Program-made: the position numbers and the translations under genes
The notes under the pieces: model-generated
What the model was told of the DNA's origin: nothing
What the model saw: only the letters and a program-made list of their open reading frames with translations
The model's database searches: none
Shown: positions 19,577 to 30,000 of the stretch, in pieces
Numbering within the stretch: position 1 is the first letter of the stretch
Layout: every line of letters starts with the position of its first letter
DNA from: a virus
IMG/VR virus record: IMGVR_UViG_3300020548_000018
Location: 1-49,472 of that record
Strand: one strand, 5' to 3'
Length of the DNA: 49,472 nt

Positions 19577-20452
19577 ATGGTAGATAGATATTTCGACAAA
19601 CACCCAATTATCAATTACGGCAATAATAATGCCGTAGATATTACAAAGCGTGTTGCTTTGTTAGAAAAAGTTTCAACAGATCCTTTTGCTTTTTATCCTT
19701 ATGAAATTACTTCCAACGAAAGAGCGGATCAACTAAGTTACCGTTATTATCAAGATCCATTTAAAAGTTGGATATTGTATCTAGGCAATAAAATAGTTGA
19801 TCCATATTACGAATGGTATCTTCACACAGAAGAATTCCAAGAGTATATCACCAAAAAATACGGTTCATATGTTAATGCTACTGATAAAATTATGTTTTAC
19901 AGAAACGATTGGCCAAATGTAGAGGACATTAACGTAGAAGTCTGGAACTCATTACCCAAAACCTTAAAAAACTATTGGGAACCAAATTTTGGACCAAATA
20001 ACAAAATTATTGGGTATAAGAGAAAACAGGTTGATTGGAAAATAGTAACAAATAAAATGGTTTCCTATCAGGTGTCAAACACAAACTTTATTGTGGACGA
20101 AATAGTTGATATTGTATTTGATGAAATTAATTCTGGCTCAGGACAAATAGCATCAATTGCAAACAATATGATAAATGTTCAACATGTCAGCGGATCATTT
20201 TTCACAAGTGCCACAGTAGTAATTAAAGAAAATAGTTATATATACGGAAGAGAAAGCACAGTGAATACAGTTTTCACTTCTGTTACTTCTGTCGCTAATA
20301 ATCTATCAGAAGAAGAATATTCTTATTGGACTCCGGTTACTTATTTGGAACATGAAAATGAAAAAAATGAGTTCAATAAATCTGTAAGAGTTATCGATAG
20401 TAGCCTCAAACAAACCATGGTCAATAATCTAAAAGATTTGATGAGAGAATAA
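19577..20452 (+). CDS. 53: gp53-like baseplate wedge protein (291 aa)
   Basis: Residues 1-120 match gp53: YFDKHPIINYGNNNAVDITK, DPFAFYPYEI, ADQLSYRYYQDP and SWILYLGNKIVDPYYEW. T4 gp53 has 196 residues, so about 95 residues have been added in the C-terminal half (beta-rich, 170-250). gp53 joins wedges around the hub. The start is 4 bases after the gp48 stop. Confidence 0.85.
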   Translation: MVDRYFDKHPIINYGNNNAVDITKRVALLEKVSTDPFAFYPYEITSNERADQLSYRYYQDPFKSWILYLGNKIVDPYYEWYLHTEEFQEYITKKYGSYVNATDKIMFYRNDWPNVEDINVEVWNSLPKTLKNYWEPNFGPNNKIIGYKRKQVDWKIVTNKMVSYQVSNTNFIVDEIVDIVFDEINSGSGQIASIANNMINVQHVSGSFFTSATVVIKENSYIYGRESTVNTVFTSVTSVANNLSEEEYSYWTPVTYLEHENEKNEFNKSVRVIDSSLKQTMVNNLKDLMRE

Positions 20453-20453
20453 T

Positions 20454-21716
20454 ATGGCTATTGGTGATATTAAAATTTCTTCATTGAAGGTTGGACAAAT
20501 GGATTTGATCCAAGGGGGAAAGGTTTCTCTCGTTGGTTTCAACATTTATGAAGATATTCTAAATCCTTATGGACCATTAGCTGAAATAAGAGTTCTCGAT
20601 CCAACAGATCAATTGGGCAAAACAAAATTAAATGGTTCATACGACCAGGATGTTGAGATAAATTTTTCTGGCGACAATTCTATAGCAGGAATTGGTGGCG
20701 GACATAAATTAAAGATGAAAATGTTTCACAACAAAGATTTGAACGATCAATCTTTGAATAACGTTGGTTCTGGACATCACAAACAATATGACATTAGATG
20801 CGTTTCGCCAGAGTTTTTAAACGCTCAAGGTAACTATGTTGAAAAAAGTTTCAATCAAGAAACTTCTGAAGCAGTAAAACATATAGTTGAAAAGGGATTC
20901 AAATCTAAAAAACAATTCAATGCTGGTAAGACCAAAAAAAGAAGATTGATAATTCCTAAGTCTCATCCTCTAGATGCTTATAAACAAATAAGCACTGAGC
21001 ATGTTTCGGACAAATATGAATCCTCTTGTTTTGTGTTATTTCAGAAATCAGGTCAATCTGGTGGTGAATATGAGTATCACTTTAAAACTTTCGAAGAACT
21101 ATTTGAAGGCTCTTCAAAAGTAAAATTAAAACAAACCACTAATTTGAATTTTGAACTCAATAATAGACAAGAAAGACAAAATTCTGTTATGTGGTTCAAA
21201 CCATCAAAGTCTTTTGATAGTGGTCCAAGAGCGTTAGATAAATCTTCAGAATATACTTTTGATTATACTACGCATAAAGTTGTGGCTGTAAACCAACCAA
21301 AAAGCAATAACAAATTTAAATTTGCAGATAGAGATCCAGTTTATAACAGTTCGCCTTCATATGTTGATAAAGGCGTACCAACTCATTATGTGCATGATAA
21401 GGCAAACAATAAAGAAAAACATGAAACTGCTTCAGCTATGACTAAACGAGCAGCTTTTTTATCTCATCTGGCCCAAAATTCTGCAGAGTTTGAAACTTAT
21501 TATAACCCTGATATCAAATTAGGAGAAATGATAGAGCTTGATATTCCCACAAAAGCAAACAGTGATTGGGAAGGTGGCGAAAAACAAATGAATGGTAAGT
21601 TTTTGGTTGTTGCTATTAGAACAAAATATAGAATAGCAGCTGAACCACCTCATTGCACTATGGTAGTTAGAGTTGTAAAGGCTTCTTATAAAGAAGGTGG
21701 AGGAGGTCAAGCATGA
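20454..21716 (+). CDS. 27: gp27-like baseplate hub protein (420 aa)
   Basis: It contains NPYGPLAEIRVLDPTDQLG and FHNKDLNDQSLNNVGSGHHK, then a long second half with LAQNSAEFETYYNPDIKLG and EMIELDIPTK, the layout of hub proteins of the gp27/gpD fold (T4 gp27, 391 residues). The trimer forms the torus that carries the spike. It overlaps by 4 bases the OB-fold gene behind, consistent with the gp27-gp5 partnership. Confidence 0.7.
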   Translation: MAIGDIKISSLKVGQMDLIQGGKVSLVGFNIYEDILNPYGPLAEIRVLDPTDQLGKTKLNGSYDQDVEINFSGDNSIAGIGGGHKLKMKMFHNKDLNDQSLNNVGSGHHKQYDIRCVSPEFLNAQGNYVEKSFNQETSEAVKHIVEKGFKSKKQFNAGKTKKRRLIIPKSHPLDAYKQISTEHVSDKYESSCFVLFQKSGQSGGEYEYHFKTFEELFEGSSKVKLKQTTNLNFELNNRQERQNSVMWFKPSKSFDSGPRALDKSSEYTFDYTTHKVVAVNQPKSNNKFKFADRDPVYNSSPSYVDKGVPTHYVHDKANNKEKHETASAMTKRAAFLSHLAQNSAEFETYYNPDIKLGEMIELDIPTKANSDWEGGEKQMNGKFLVVAIRTKYRIAAEPPHCTMVVRVVKASYKEGGGGQA

Positions 21717-22126
21717 CATTTCATATAGCAGAAGTCAGAAACTTTGAAGACGATCCTACTAAATCAGGACGTGTGAAAGTTAGAATATACAATAAACATA
21801 ACGACGAACAACAAGTAAAGGATGATGAGTTGCCATGGGCCATGGTGCTTCATCCAGTCACTTCGCCAGCAACGTCGAGAATAGGAATATCTCCTTCAGG
21901 TCTAGTGGTTGGTTCTAGAGTTTTGATTATATATTCTGAAGAAGATCATGCTAAACAATATCCTATTGTTATAGGATCATTGGCAAGAGGTGATATGCCA
22001 GAAGGACATGAAGATAGTAATGGCGGTGTAGGAACAAATACTGATGATGCTAAGAAAAATTCTGGCGGTAAAATTAAAAAACCAGGCATTGATAATCCAG
22101 CTTGGACTAAAAAGGATAGTAATTAA
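21713..22126 (+). CDS. 5: gp5 N-terminal (OB-fold) equivalent (137 aa)
   Basis: Residues 1-95 match the OB domain of gp5 and related spike proteins: SGRVKVRIYNKHND, DELPWAMVLHPVTSP, GLVVGSRVLIIYSE and QYPIVIGSLARGD. A Gly/Asn/Lys-rich tail follows. T4 gp5 continues with lysozyme and beta-helix domains in one chain (575 residues); here only the OB part is present. It probably links the gp27-like trimer to the spike. Confidence 0.8.
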   Translation: MTFHIAEVRNFEDDPTKSGRVKVRIYNKHNDEQQVKDDELPWAMVLHPVTSPATSRIGISPSGLVVGSRVLIIYSEEDHAKQYPIVIGSLARGDMPEGHEDSNGGVGTNTDDAKKNSGGKIKKPGIDNPAWTKKDSN

Positions 22127-23619
22127 TGGCGCCTAAACCAGCTTTTGAAAAAAATAAAAAGAGAGTAAGTCCGAACAATCAAACTATTGGTGGTAAAAAA
22201 CCAAAAATTGATGCTTCGGTAAAATATGCTGATGCGCCAGCAGTTAAGCCAGACGATTCAAAAGAACTTTCTGATGTCAGAGATAAATTTGCTCCTAATG
22301 CAGACAAACCAACAACTGCTTCTGGTGATAAAGGTATCACAGATTTACCGCAATTAGTAAAACAAATTGATCCTCAAGGTAAAGCACAAGTCATACCACA
22401 AATGTATCAACAATTGATGCAAATGACTAGTATATTGTCTATGGGTAGTGGTTTTGGAGGTGGTGGTGCTGGTGGGCAAACTGGTTTAAATCAAATACCA
22501 GTATTACCTTCTGGTATTTCTTCAGTATTAGAAGATTCTTTTACTGGTGCTTTGGCTATTTTGGTTAGAAAATATGGATTTGAAAGAGTAATACAAGTTT
22601 TTGTTGAGTTACTCTCAGAAAACAGAATAAATCTAGTTGATATTAGATATAGAAAAATTGTTGAGAATGCTATGGCAAACTTGATAAAAGTTTGTCTATA
22701 TTATGGACCAGAAGATATTCCTGTGTCAGTATACGAAACAGTTGTATTTGGAGTTGATGTGCCCGATCCTTTGGTAGATCCAGCTGCTGTTCCTGATTTT
22801 TACCAAAAACAATACTACACTTTAGCAACAGACCCGTATCCTGGATACTATGAATGGAGATCTCCAGCTTCTACGGATAAGGTTTGGACAAAAAAGGAAG
22901 AAAATTCTTATCACTTTTCTTCATCAAGTCAAGAAATATACTCAAATTCAGAATTGGGATTGGCAGAAGATCTAGATCAATATGTGAAATTACAAACACC
23001 ACAACCTAATTTGGAAATTGGACCGCAACCTATTTTGACAATTGCAATATTTAATGAATTGTTGATAAAAAGATCAAACTTAATAGAGCAAGATACATTA
23101 AACAACAACATGGGAAATAATTCTGGTGGTAACTCCGGCAACAACGGAGGAAATAATATGGCTGGTATGATGGGTGGCCAATTACAGCAATTATTGCAAA
23201 TGTTACAATCTGAACAATTACCAAAATCTGTATTGAACCAAGGCGAGATTAATAAAGCTTTGCAACAGTATACAAAAGATATGTCGTTCAACAATCAGCT
23301 CTTTGAACTAGGAAATATGGCAATGGGCGGTGGTTTGGGCGGAGCTTTAGGATCTCTTGGAAACATGGGAGGCTTATCGAATATCATGGGAGGGTTTGGA
23401 ATTGGTGGAGGAGGTATTGGTGGTATCCTAGGAAATCTTGGTGGTGGAAGTCTGTTAGGCAGTTTCGGTGGTTTTGGTGGCGGTTCCAATGGCGGTGGCG
23501 GTGGGGCTGGTTCAGGATTCCCACAAGCTTCTGGCGGTGGCAGTTATTCCGGAGGAAATATTTCAGAAACAGGATTGACAAATATTGAAACAATGTTAAA
23601 ATTATTGGGAATATCGTAA
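22126..23619 (+). CDS. Glycine-rich hub-associated structural protein (497 aa)
   Basis: A Lys/Pro-rich N-terminus (1-75) precedes a folded centre (about 125-330; FERVIQVFVELLSENRINLV, then VENAMANLIKVCLYYGPEDI). A long Asn/Gly-rich, low-complexity end (330-480) follows. It lies between the OB and spike genes, sharing an overlapping TAATG with the former. I know no counterpart in T4. It may be a spike adaptor or a scaffold within the hub. Confidence 0.6.
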   Translation: MAPKPAFEKNKKRVSPNNQTIGGKKPKIDASVKYADAPAVKPDDSKELSDVRDKFAPNADKPTTASGDKGITDLPQLVKQIDPQGKAQVIPQMYQQLMQMTSILSMGSGFGGGGAGGQTGLNQIPVLPSGISSVLEDSFTGALAILVRKYGFERVIQVFVELLSENRINLVDIRYRKIVENAMANLIKVCLYYGPEDIPVSVYETVVFGVDVPDPLVDPAAVPDFYQKQYYTLATDPYPGYYEWRSPASTDKVWTKKEENSYHFSSSSQEIYSNSELGLAEDLDQYVKLQTPQPNLEIGPQPILTIAIFNELLIKRSNLIEQDTLNNNMGNNSGGNSGNNGGNNMAGMMGGQLQQLLQMLQSEQLPKSVLNQGEINKALQQYTKDMSFNNQLFELGNMAMGGGLGGALGSLGNMGGLSNIMGGFGIGGGGIGGILGNLGGGSLLGSFGGFGGGSNGGGGGAGSGFPQASGGGSYSGGNISETGLTNIETMLKLLGIS

Positions 23620-24444
23620 ATGGCTAATGATAAAGACAATAAAAAATTACCAAAGTCCGGAGTTGATGAGGGCGATATTGTTCCAAAATATGGATACATT
23701 CACGGAGAATGGGATGCATTAGGTGGTCATCATTTCAAATATCGTTATCCTGACGAAAACGAAAAATCTTATTCTGAAGAATTATTGCCTAGTGGAAGCT
23801 ATCATACCACACAGCACGATTCTGATAAAAAAGAAATACACACAAATCTAAAATCTGGTGAATATAGAGGATATACTGCTGGCGGGCATGCTAGTCAAGT
23901 TGATGGTCATTACGATCATAATGGTGAAAAAACTGGTAGAATTGAATACGGAAAAGATTTTGGTCAAGCAACTGGTGGAAAATATTACAGAGGTACACAA
24001 AAAGAAGAAATCAAAATGTCTGGAGGCGCACAATATAAGTCGACCCAGAAAGCCTCTGATTCCGTAACTTGTAAAGTAAGCTCTGGAACTCTTAGAGATA
24101 GATGTAAAAAAGATCGCTTTATGGCAACTGAAGGCGAATATGTTTCTATGGGTGAGAAAAACAAAATCGAAGTATTTCAGAAAGACGTTTCTTTATATGC
24201 AGGTTCTAACCATGATATTCACATAAAACAAAAGGGCAAAATAGAAACTGGTAGTACCATGATGATCCAAACAGGATCTGATGCTACTATTAATTCTGCA
24301 GCTAAGATTATAGGAAAAGCACAATCTGATATTACTGTCGAATCACAATCAAAAATTACATTAAAAGTTGGTGGTTCCAGTATAGTGATAGAAAGCGGTT
24401 CGATTACTATTAAATCTTCCCAGATTAAATTTGAACAAGGTTAA
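23620..24444 (+). CDS. 5: Spike beta-helix protein, gp5 C-terminal equivalent (274 aa)
   Basis: The C-terminal half has the short repeating strands of trimeric beta-helix spikes: HDIHIKQKGKIETGS, DATINSAAKIIGKAQSDITV, KITLKVGGSSIVIESGSITI, the pattern of gp5C, gpV and VgrG ends. The N-terminal half is His/Tyr-rich (GHHFKYRYPDE). It should form the membrane-piercing needle. The gene is followed by a PAAR-type tip gene. Confidence 0.75.
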   Translation: MANDKDNKKLPKSGVDEGDIVPKYGYIHGEWDALGGHHFKYRYPDENEKSYSEELLPSGSYHTTQHDSDKKEIHTNLKSGEYRGYTAGGHASQVDGHYDHNGEKTGRIEYGKDFGQATGGKYYRGTQKEEIKMSGGAQYKSTQKASDSVTCKVSSGTLRDRCKKDRFMATEGEYVSMGEKNKIEVFQKDVSLYAGSNHDIHIKQKGKIETGSTMMIQTGSDATINSAAKIIGKAQSDITVESQSKITLKVGGSSIVIESGSITIKSSQIKFEQG

Positions 24445-24451
24445 ATAGTAA

Positions 24452-24739
24452 ATGAGCCAAGCACATAGACACAGCGATCAAAGATCTTGTGGAGCTACTA
24501 CAGTTGTTAGTGGTCAGAATTTTGTTACCATCGAAGGAAAATTATGGGCTGTTGAAAACGATCAAAATACACATGGTGCTGGCGGTTTAATAGCTTCTAA
24601 ATCGTATATTACAATTGCTGGTAAAAAAATAATAGTGGTTAATGATAGTGCTAATCAGGACAATTTATGTCCAACAGCTGGCGGAGAACATTGTAATCCC
24701 AAAGCTTCTTCTGGAAGCAGTTTAGTAGAAGTAGGATAA
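24452..24739 (+). CDS. PAAR-repeat spike tip protein (95 aa)
   Basis: It has PAAR-like strands (VSGQNFVTIEGKLWAVENDQ and KSYITIAGKKIIVVNDSANQ), with His/Cys clusters (HRHSDQRSCGA and DNLCPTAGGEHCNP) able to bind the metal at the tip. It corresponds to T4 gp5.4 and to PAAR tips of contractile systems. It lies directly behind the spike gene and just ahead of gene 25. Confidence 0.85.
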   Translation: MSQAHRHSDQRSCGATTVVSGQNFVTIEGKLWAVENDQNTHGAGGLIASKSYITIAGKKIIVVNDSANQDNLCPTAGGEHCNPKASSGSSLVEVG

Positions 24740-25165
24740 ATGGCAACAACAAGAGCAGACGCTTTAACAGGCACATCAAAACAAAAAGAATATTTTTCGG
24801 ATTTTTTGACAGGTTTTGACATCACTCCATTTGGTAATCAACTTGGTAGAGTTACTAACGAGCAAGCAGTCAATCAATCGTTAAAAAATCTTATAAAAAC
24901 AAATCTTGGCGAGAGACCTTTTCAGCCAATGGTAGGCTCAGATGTGTATTCTATGCTTTTTGAGAATCAGTATCCTGAAGATATTTCTCTTCTGGAACTT
25001 TTTATAAAAAATACTATAGAGAACAATGAACCAAGAGCAAACCTTTTGGGTGTTGAAGTTAAAATTCAGCCAAACGAAAACTCTTTAGAAATAAGTATCT
25101 ATTATACTTTAATAAATAATCCAGAACCTATTACTCTTACTGTCCTATTGAAACGAGTCCGATAA
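24740..25165 (+). CDS. 25: gp25-like baseplate wedge protein (141 aa)
   Basis: The DITPFGNQLGRVTNEQAVNQ stretch, then SLKNLIKTNLGERPFQP (with the EERxF-like core), and ENSLEISIYYTLINNPEP match the gp25/lysozyme-like family that starts sheath assembly (T4 132 residues). Genes 25 and 6 are adjacent, as in most contractile tails. Confidence 0.9.
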   Translation: MATTRADALTGTSKQKEYFSDFLTGFDITPFGNQLGRVTNEQAVNQSLKNLIKTNLGERPFQPMVGSDVYSMLFENQYPEDISLLELFIKNTIENNEPRANLLGVEVKIQPNENSLEISIYYTLINNPEPITLTVLLKRVR

Positions 25166-27064
25166 ATGGCAGCAAATAGCTCACTAACACTTAGTTCTTT
25201 AGATTTTGATACTCTTAAAGAGAATTTCAAAGAGTTCCTAAAAACTCAGTCTGTTCTCAAAGATTACAACTACGACGGCTCAAATATTAACGTTCTATTA
25301 GACGTTATGGCATATAATTCATATTTGAATTCGTTTTATCTCAATATGGTTGCTTCTGAGATGTTTCTTGATTCAGCTCAGAAATACGATTCGATTGTGT
25401 CTCATTCAAAAGAGTTAAATTATACCCCAAGAAGCGCCCATTGTTCTGTTGCTAATGTTTCATTCACAGTTGAAACAACTGGTATTTTGGGAAATCTTAC
25501 CATTCCAAAGGGCACTAGATTCTCAGGGTCAAACTCCAATGGTTCATTCAATTTCGTAACAGACTCTAGAATTACAGTCACCTCAACTAATAATATATTT
25601 ACAATAGATAACCTTCAAATTAACGAAGGTATATATTTCCAAGATTCATTTGTAATGAATTATGATATTGAAAATCAATTATTTGTTCTTTCTAATCAAA
25701 ATATTGACACTACAAGTTTAGAAGTATATGTAGTTGAAGATAACGGTTCTACAAACACAGAATTTACACGTTCTGAAACCTTATTTGAACTTGACAATAA
25801 ATCAGAAGTGTTTTTCGTTCAAGGTTCTGATAGCAACAAATATGAAGTTGTTTTTGGTGACGGTTATTTTGGTAGAAAGCCTAAGAATGGGTCTACCATT
25901 CTTGTAAAATATATTGTTACCAATGGTTATCTTGGTAACGGCGTTGAAGAATTTACACTAGATGACGATATTGGACCATTTAATAACGGTGTCGCTTCAC
26001 CCTCTTCTATCACAACAGTTTCTCCCTCTGTTGGTGGTTCTGCACAAGAATCAATCGAATCGGTAAGATTCGCCGCTCCAAGATATTTTGCTACTCAGCA
26101 AAGAGCAGTTTCTTCAGACGATTATGCTGCTCTTGTTAAAAACAATTTCGGCGGAGAAATTCAAGACGTTGCCATATTTGGTGGTCAAGAAGTTGAACCT
26201 AAAAGATATGGTAGAGTTATTGTTTGTTTAAAGCCAGTTATTGGAACTATTGCTCCTGACTATTTGAAAAATAGAATCATTAACTTCCTTTTAAGATATG
26301 TTGCTCTTCCTAACAGATTAGATTTAACTGACCCAGAATACATATATGTCAAGCTTGATACAGTCGTTCAATATAACATATATACTACAAGTAAATCTGT
26401 TTCTGAAATTAATACAGAAGTTTTGAACTCTATACTTCAATATAGTTCAGATCACTTGGAATTATTTAATAAAGATTTAAGATTCAGTCGATTAGCTACA
26501 GAAATTGATGATTCTGACACTAGTGTGGTAAGTAACCAAACACATTTGAGATTAATTAAAAAAATTGCTCCTTTATTAAATTGGCCTACCACATATAGCA
26601 TAGCCACAAAAAATGTTATTATGTATGAGACTCCAACTAAAAAAGTTTATGAAAATGGAGTATTAATACCGCACGCTGAACTTTATTTGTCTAGTTATCA
26701 AACTCATTACGATCATGCTTCATTAATTTCTTCAAAATTCACATACGTATATAATGGTGTTGAATATACCGATGCATATTTTGCTGACGATGGACAAGCA
26801 GAAGAAACTGGCGATGATATTGGTAAAGCAATTATTAAAGTTTATGCTCCAGTAAATGGAGTCATCACACCTATTGTTGAAGTTGGTAAAATTAAATATA
26901 GTGATGGATCGTTTACTTTGAACGATATAACCATTTCTTCTTACAGTGGTGAAATTGCAATTTATCTTCGCAATGAAGATGTAGATATTTTTGCTGGCTT
27001 AAATAATATTATTAAAATAGTACCTGAAGATGTATCTATAACCATAATCGAAGCTAAAGAATAA
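25166..27064 (+). CDS. 6: gp6-like baseplate wedge protein (632 aa)
   Basis: The N-terminus (FKEFLKTQSVLKDYNYDGSN, then INVLLDVMAYNSYLNSFYLN) and the J-like core (SVRFAAPRYFATQQRAVSSD, then DYAALVKNNFGGEIQDVAIF) are diagnostic of gp6 (T4 660 residues). gp6 dimers form the inner baseplate ring and trigger the hexagon-to-star change. TAATG-type junctions connect it to genes on both sides. Confidence 0.95.
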   Translation: MAANSSLTLSSLDFDTLKENFKEFLKTQSVLKDYNYDGSNINVLLDVMAYNSYLNSFYLNMVASEMFLDSAQKYDSIVSHSKELNYTPRSAHCSVANVSFTVETTGILGNLTIPKGTRFSGSNSNGSFNFVTDSRITVTSTNNIFTIDNLQINEGIYFQDSFVMNYDIENQLFVLSNQNIDTTSLEVYVVEDNGSTNTEFTRSETLFELDNKSEVFFVQGSDSNKYEVVFGDGYFGRKPKNGSTILVKYIVTNGYLGNGVEEFTLDDDIGPFNNGVASPSSITTVSPSVGGSAQESIESVRFAAPRYFATQQRAVSSDDYAALVKNNFGGEIQDVAIFGGQEVEPKRYGRVIVCLKPVIGTIAPDYLKNRIINFLLRYVALPNRLDLTDPEYIYVKLDTVVQYNIYTTSKSVSEINTEVLNSILQYSSDHLELFNKDLRFSRLATEIDDSDTSVVSNQTHLRLIKKIAPLLNWPTTYSIATKNVIMYETPTKKVYENGVLIPHAELYLSSYQTHYDHASLISSKFTYVYNGVEYTDAYFADDGQAEETGDDIGKAIIKVYAPVNGVITPIVEVGKIKYSDGSFTLNDITISSYSGEIAIYLRNEDVDIFAGLNNIIKIVPEDVSITIIEAKE

Positions 27065-30000
27065 TGGAATTTTCAGTAGAAAAATATATCTCTAATTTCG
27101 TAGAGAACCAATTCCCGCAATTTTATCAGGAAGATGGACCAACCTTCATATTGTTTATGAAGGCATATTACGAATGGATGGAAAGCGAAGGCAACCCTAT
27201 TGGCGAAGCCAGAAGCTTATTCGACAATAGAGATATCGATAATACTACTGAAGACTTTTTACAGCACTTTCAGAAAAAGTATCTGTATGGTATTCCGTTT
27301 GATATCATTTCAAACAAAAGATTTCTACTAAAGCATATTCTTGACGTTTACAGATCTAAAGGGTCAATATACTGTTATAAGCTTCTTTTCAGATTAATTT
27401 ATGACGAAGATGTAGACATTTACCTTCCAGGCACTGATGTTATGAGAGTGTCTGATGGTAATTGGTATAAGCCCCAATATCTAGAAATTACTGATAATGA
27501 TGTAATGAAAGATTGGGTTGGTAAAACTATTGTTGGCACTTCTTCTAATACTTTTGCTGTTGTTGAAAATTATGTTCAACAAAGATATAACAACGATATT
27601 GTAAATCTTGTTTACATTACTAATGTTCTTCCAAACGGCGGCGAATTTATCATCGGCGAAAAGATAATTCGTTATGACTTTTTTGCTAACAGTGAAATAA
27701 ATTATCAAGCTCCAGTAGTTCTTGGTTCTATGTATAATCTTGACGTTACTATTGGCGGTCAGGATTTTAATGTTGGCGACGTTCTAAAACTTGTTTATAG
27801 AGATCCCATTACCGACGATATTATTTCTTATGGTAAAGAAGGTCTAATAAGAGTAGCAGAAGTATTCAAACAAATTGGTGCTTTGACAATTAGAGTTCAG
27901 AGTAGCGGATTTGGTTTTACAGCTAATTCTCTCACATTTCTCTATAATGACACATATGATAAAACAGGTACAGGCGGCGGATTCAATATTCGTAACCTTT
28001 ATTCTAAAAGATATGTATTATATAATGATGATATAATATACAACTATAAAAGAGTTTATCTAAACGATGCAACTTTTGGGTTTGATAAAAACCTAATTGG
28101 TAATATCAATTCAACATTAAATGACGTTTTGACTTATAAAGGTGGTACTTTTGGTAGAATTCTAAATCTTAGAAATATTAAAATTGGTAACAATTATACT
28201 AAACCAGCTACTACATTTACAAGATCAGTAATTACATCTAATGAATTGCCAGGAAAAGTCACATATTCTGCAGACGCTCTGGAAGTCAGAGAATTAATTT
28301 ATACTGGTATTGCTACAAATTATAACAATACAGATATTATCACTGTAGTAAATTTAAGATCTAATGTTAATATTAGAGATGCAAGAGGAACTACTGATCC
28401 TGCAGAGCTTCATGATATTGTTTTAGTAAGCAACGGCGCAATTTATCAATTTTATGCAAATTCTCAAGGATTTAGTAATACCTCTGATGTAATTTATATT
28501 TATCAAGCAGACGATTATTTTGCAAAAGGCGATAAGGTTTATTACCAAGTTCCTACCAATAATACTGCTTTGAGAGGGCTTACAGGTAATAATTATTACT
28601 GGATTAATTTCGTAAACACTACATCTATTGCTTTGACTGCCAATGCTCTTGGAACTAATGCTACCTTATCATTATCTACTAATAGCACTGGTGGAAATCT
28701 ATCATTTGTAGTTACTAATCCAGGAACTAATTTTATTAATTTGAACCCTACCATTGTAGTTTCAAATTCTATTGGTGGTAATTCAAGCGGTAGTGGTGCA
28801 GTTTTTGATGTTGGGTTTGCTTATTATGTTACTGGATCAACTCCTGTTCTTGGCGCAAATGTGGATATCCTTGCAGTTGTTCGTGAAGCTGATAACCCAG
28901 CAGAAACACATTATATAGAAGACGAAACAGGAACACAGTTTGCATTTTATGCGAACGGTAATGGCTTCAGTTTGTTGGGAAATTGGATTAAGCCAATAAA
29001 GTTGAGCCGAGGATATAACGTTGCTAACGTTAGCATTAATAACACTGCTCCTGGCGCAAACTCGAATGAAACTCATAGTATAGTATTGGTAAGAAATAAT
29101 GTTTCTTATAATTTCTATGCTAATTCTAGTGGTTTTGATTATAACACAGATACTATCAAAATAAGCTCAGCCAGTAGCTATTTCGCAAAAGGCGATAGAG
29201 TTTATTATCAAGTTCCTAATAGCAATACTCCGCTAAACGGATTGACTGGTAATACATATTATTATGTGAACTTTGTCAATAGTTCTAGTATATCATTAGA
29301 ATACTCTGAATTGACTTTTGGACAAAGAATTGAATACGTAGTACCTAATGGCAATACTGCTTTAGACGGTCTGACAGGTAATTCTTATTACTATATCAAT
29401 TACACAAATAATTATATTGTTACTCTTACTAGTGACGAAATAACAAATGCTAATTTTGGCACAGTGTTCTCAGAGGTTTTTGAGGCGAACGATGTAATTT
29501 GTTTCCAAGCGAATAGTGCAGATTCTAATACTGTTGAATTCCAAGTTATTAAAGAAGTTGTTAGCAATACAAAAATGTATCTGTATGGAAATACAATTTA
29601 TAATTCAACAGATAAAGCAAAATATTTTATGGCTCCAACAACTATACCTGCCAATTTTGCCAAATATGACACATTGATGTATAGTGCCAATGGTTCTATA
29701 AATGGTGAAAACGAAAAAATCACAGCTATTCCTAGCTCAGGAAATAATGCTATTAAGTCTGTTACTAGTCTTGATTCTGGTATTGGTTATGTTGAAGGCG
29801 AAGAAGTAACTGCTTATTTGTATAATGCAGTTTCAGATGCTATTACAATTGTTCAAGGCGGAACTGGATATGCTAACAACGAAAAATTGGTTTTCGCTGG
29901 CGGAGATCCAGGAACTATTGCCACAGGATTCATAACTACAAATACAACAGGCGGAATTGTTGACGCAACAGTATTGAATGGTGGATCGGGTTACAGACAG

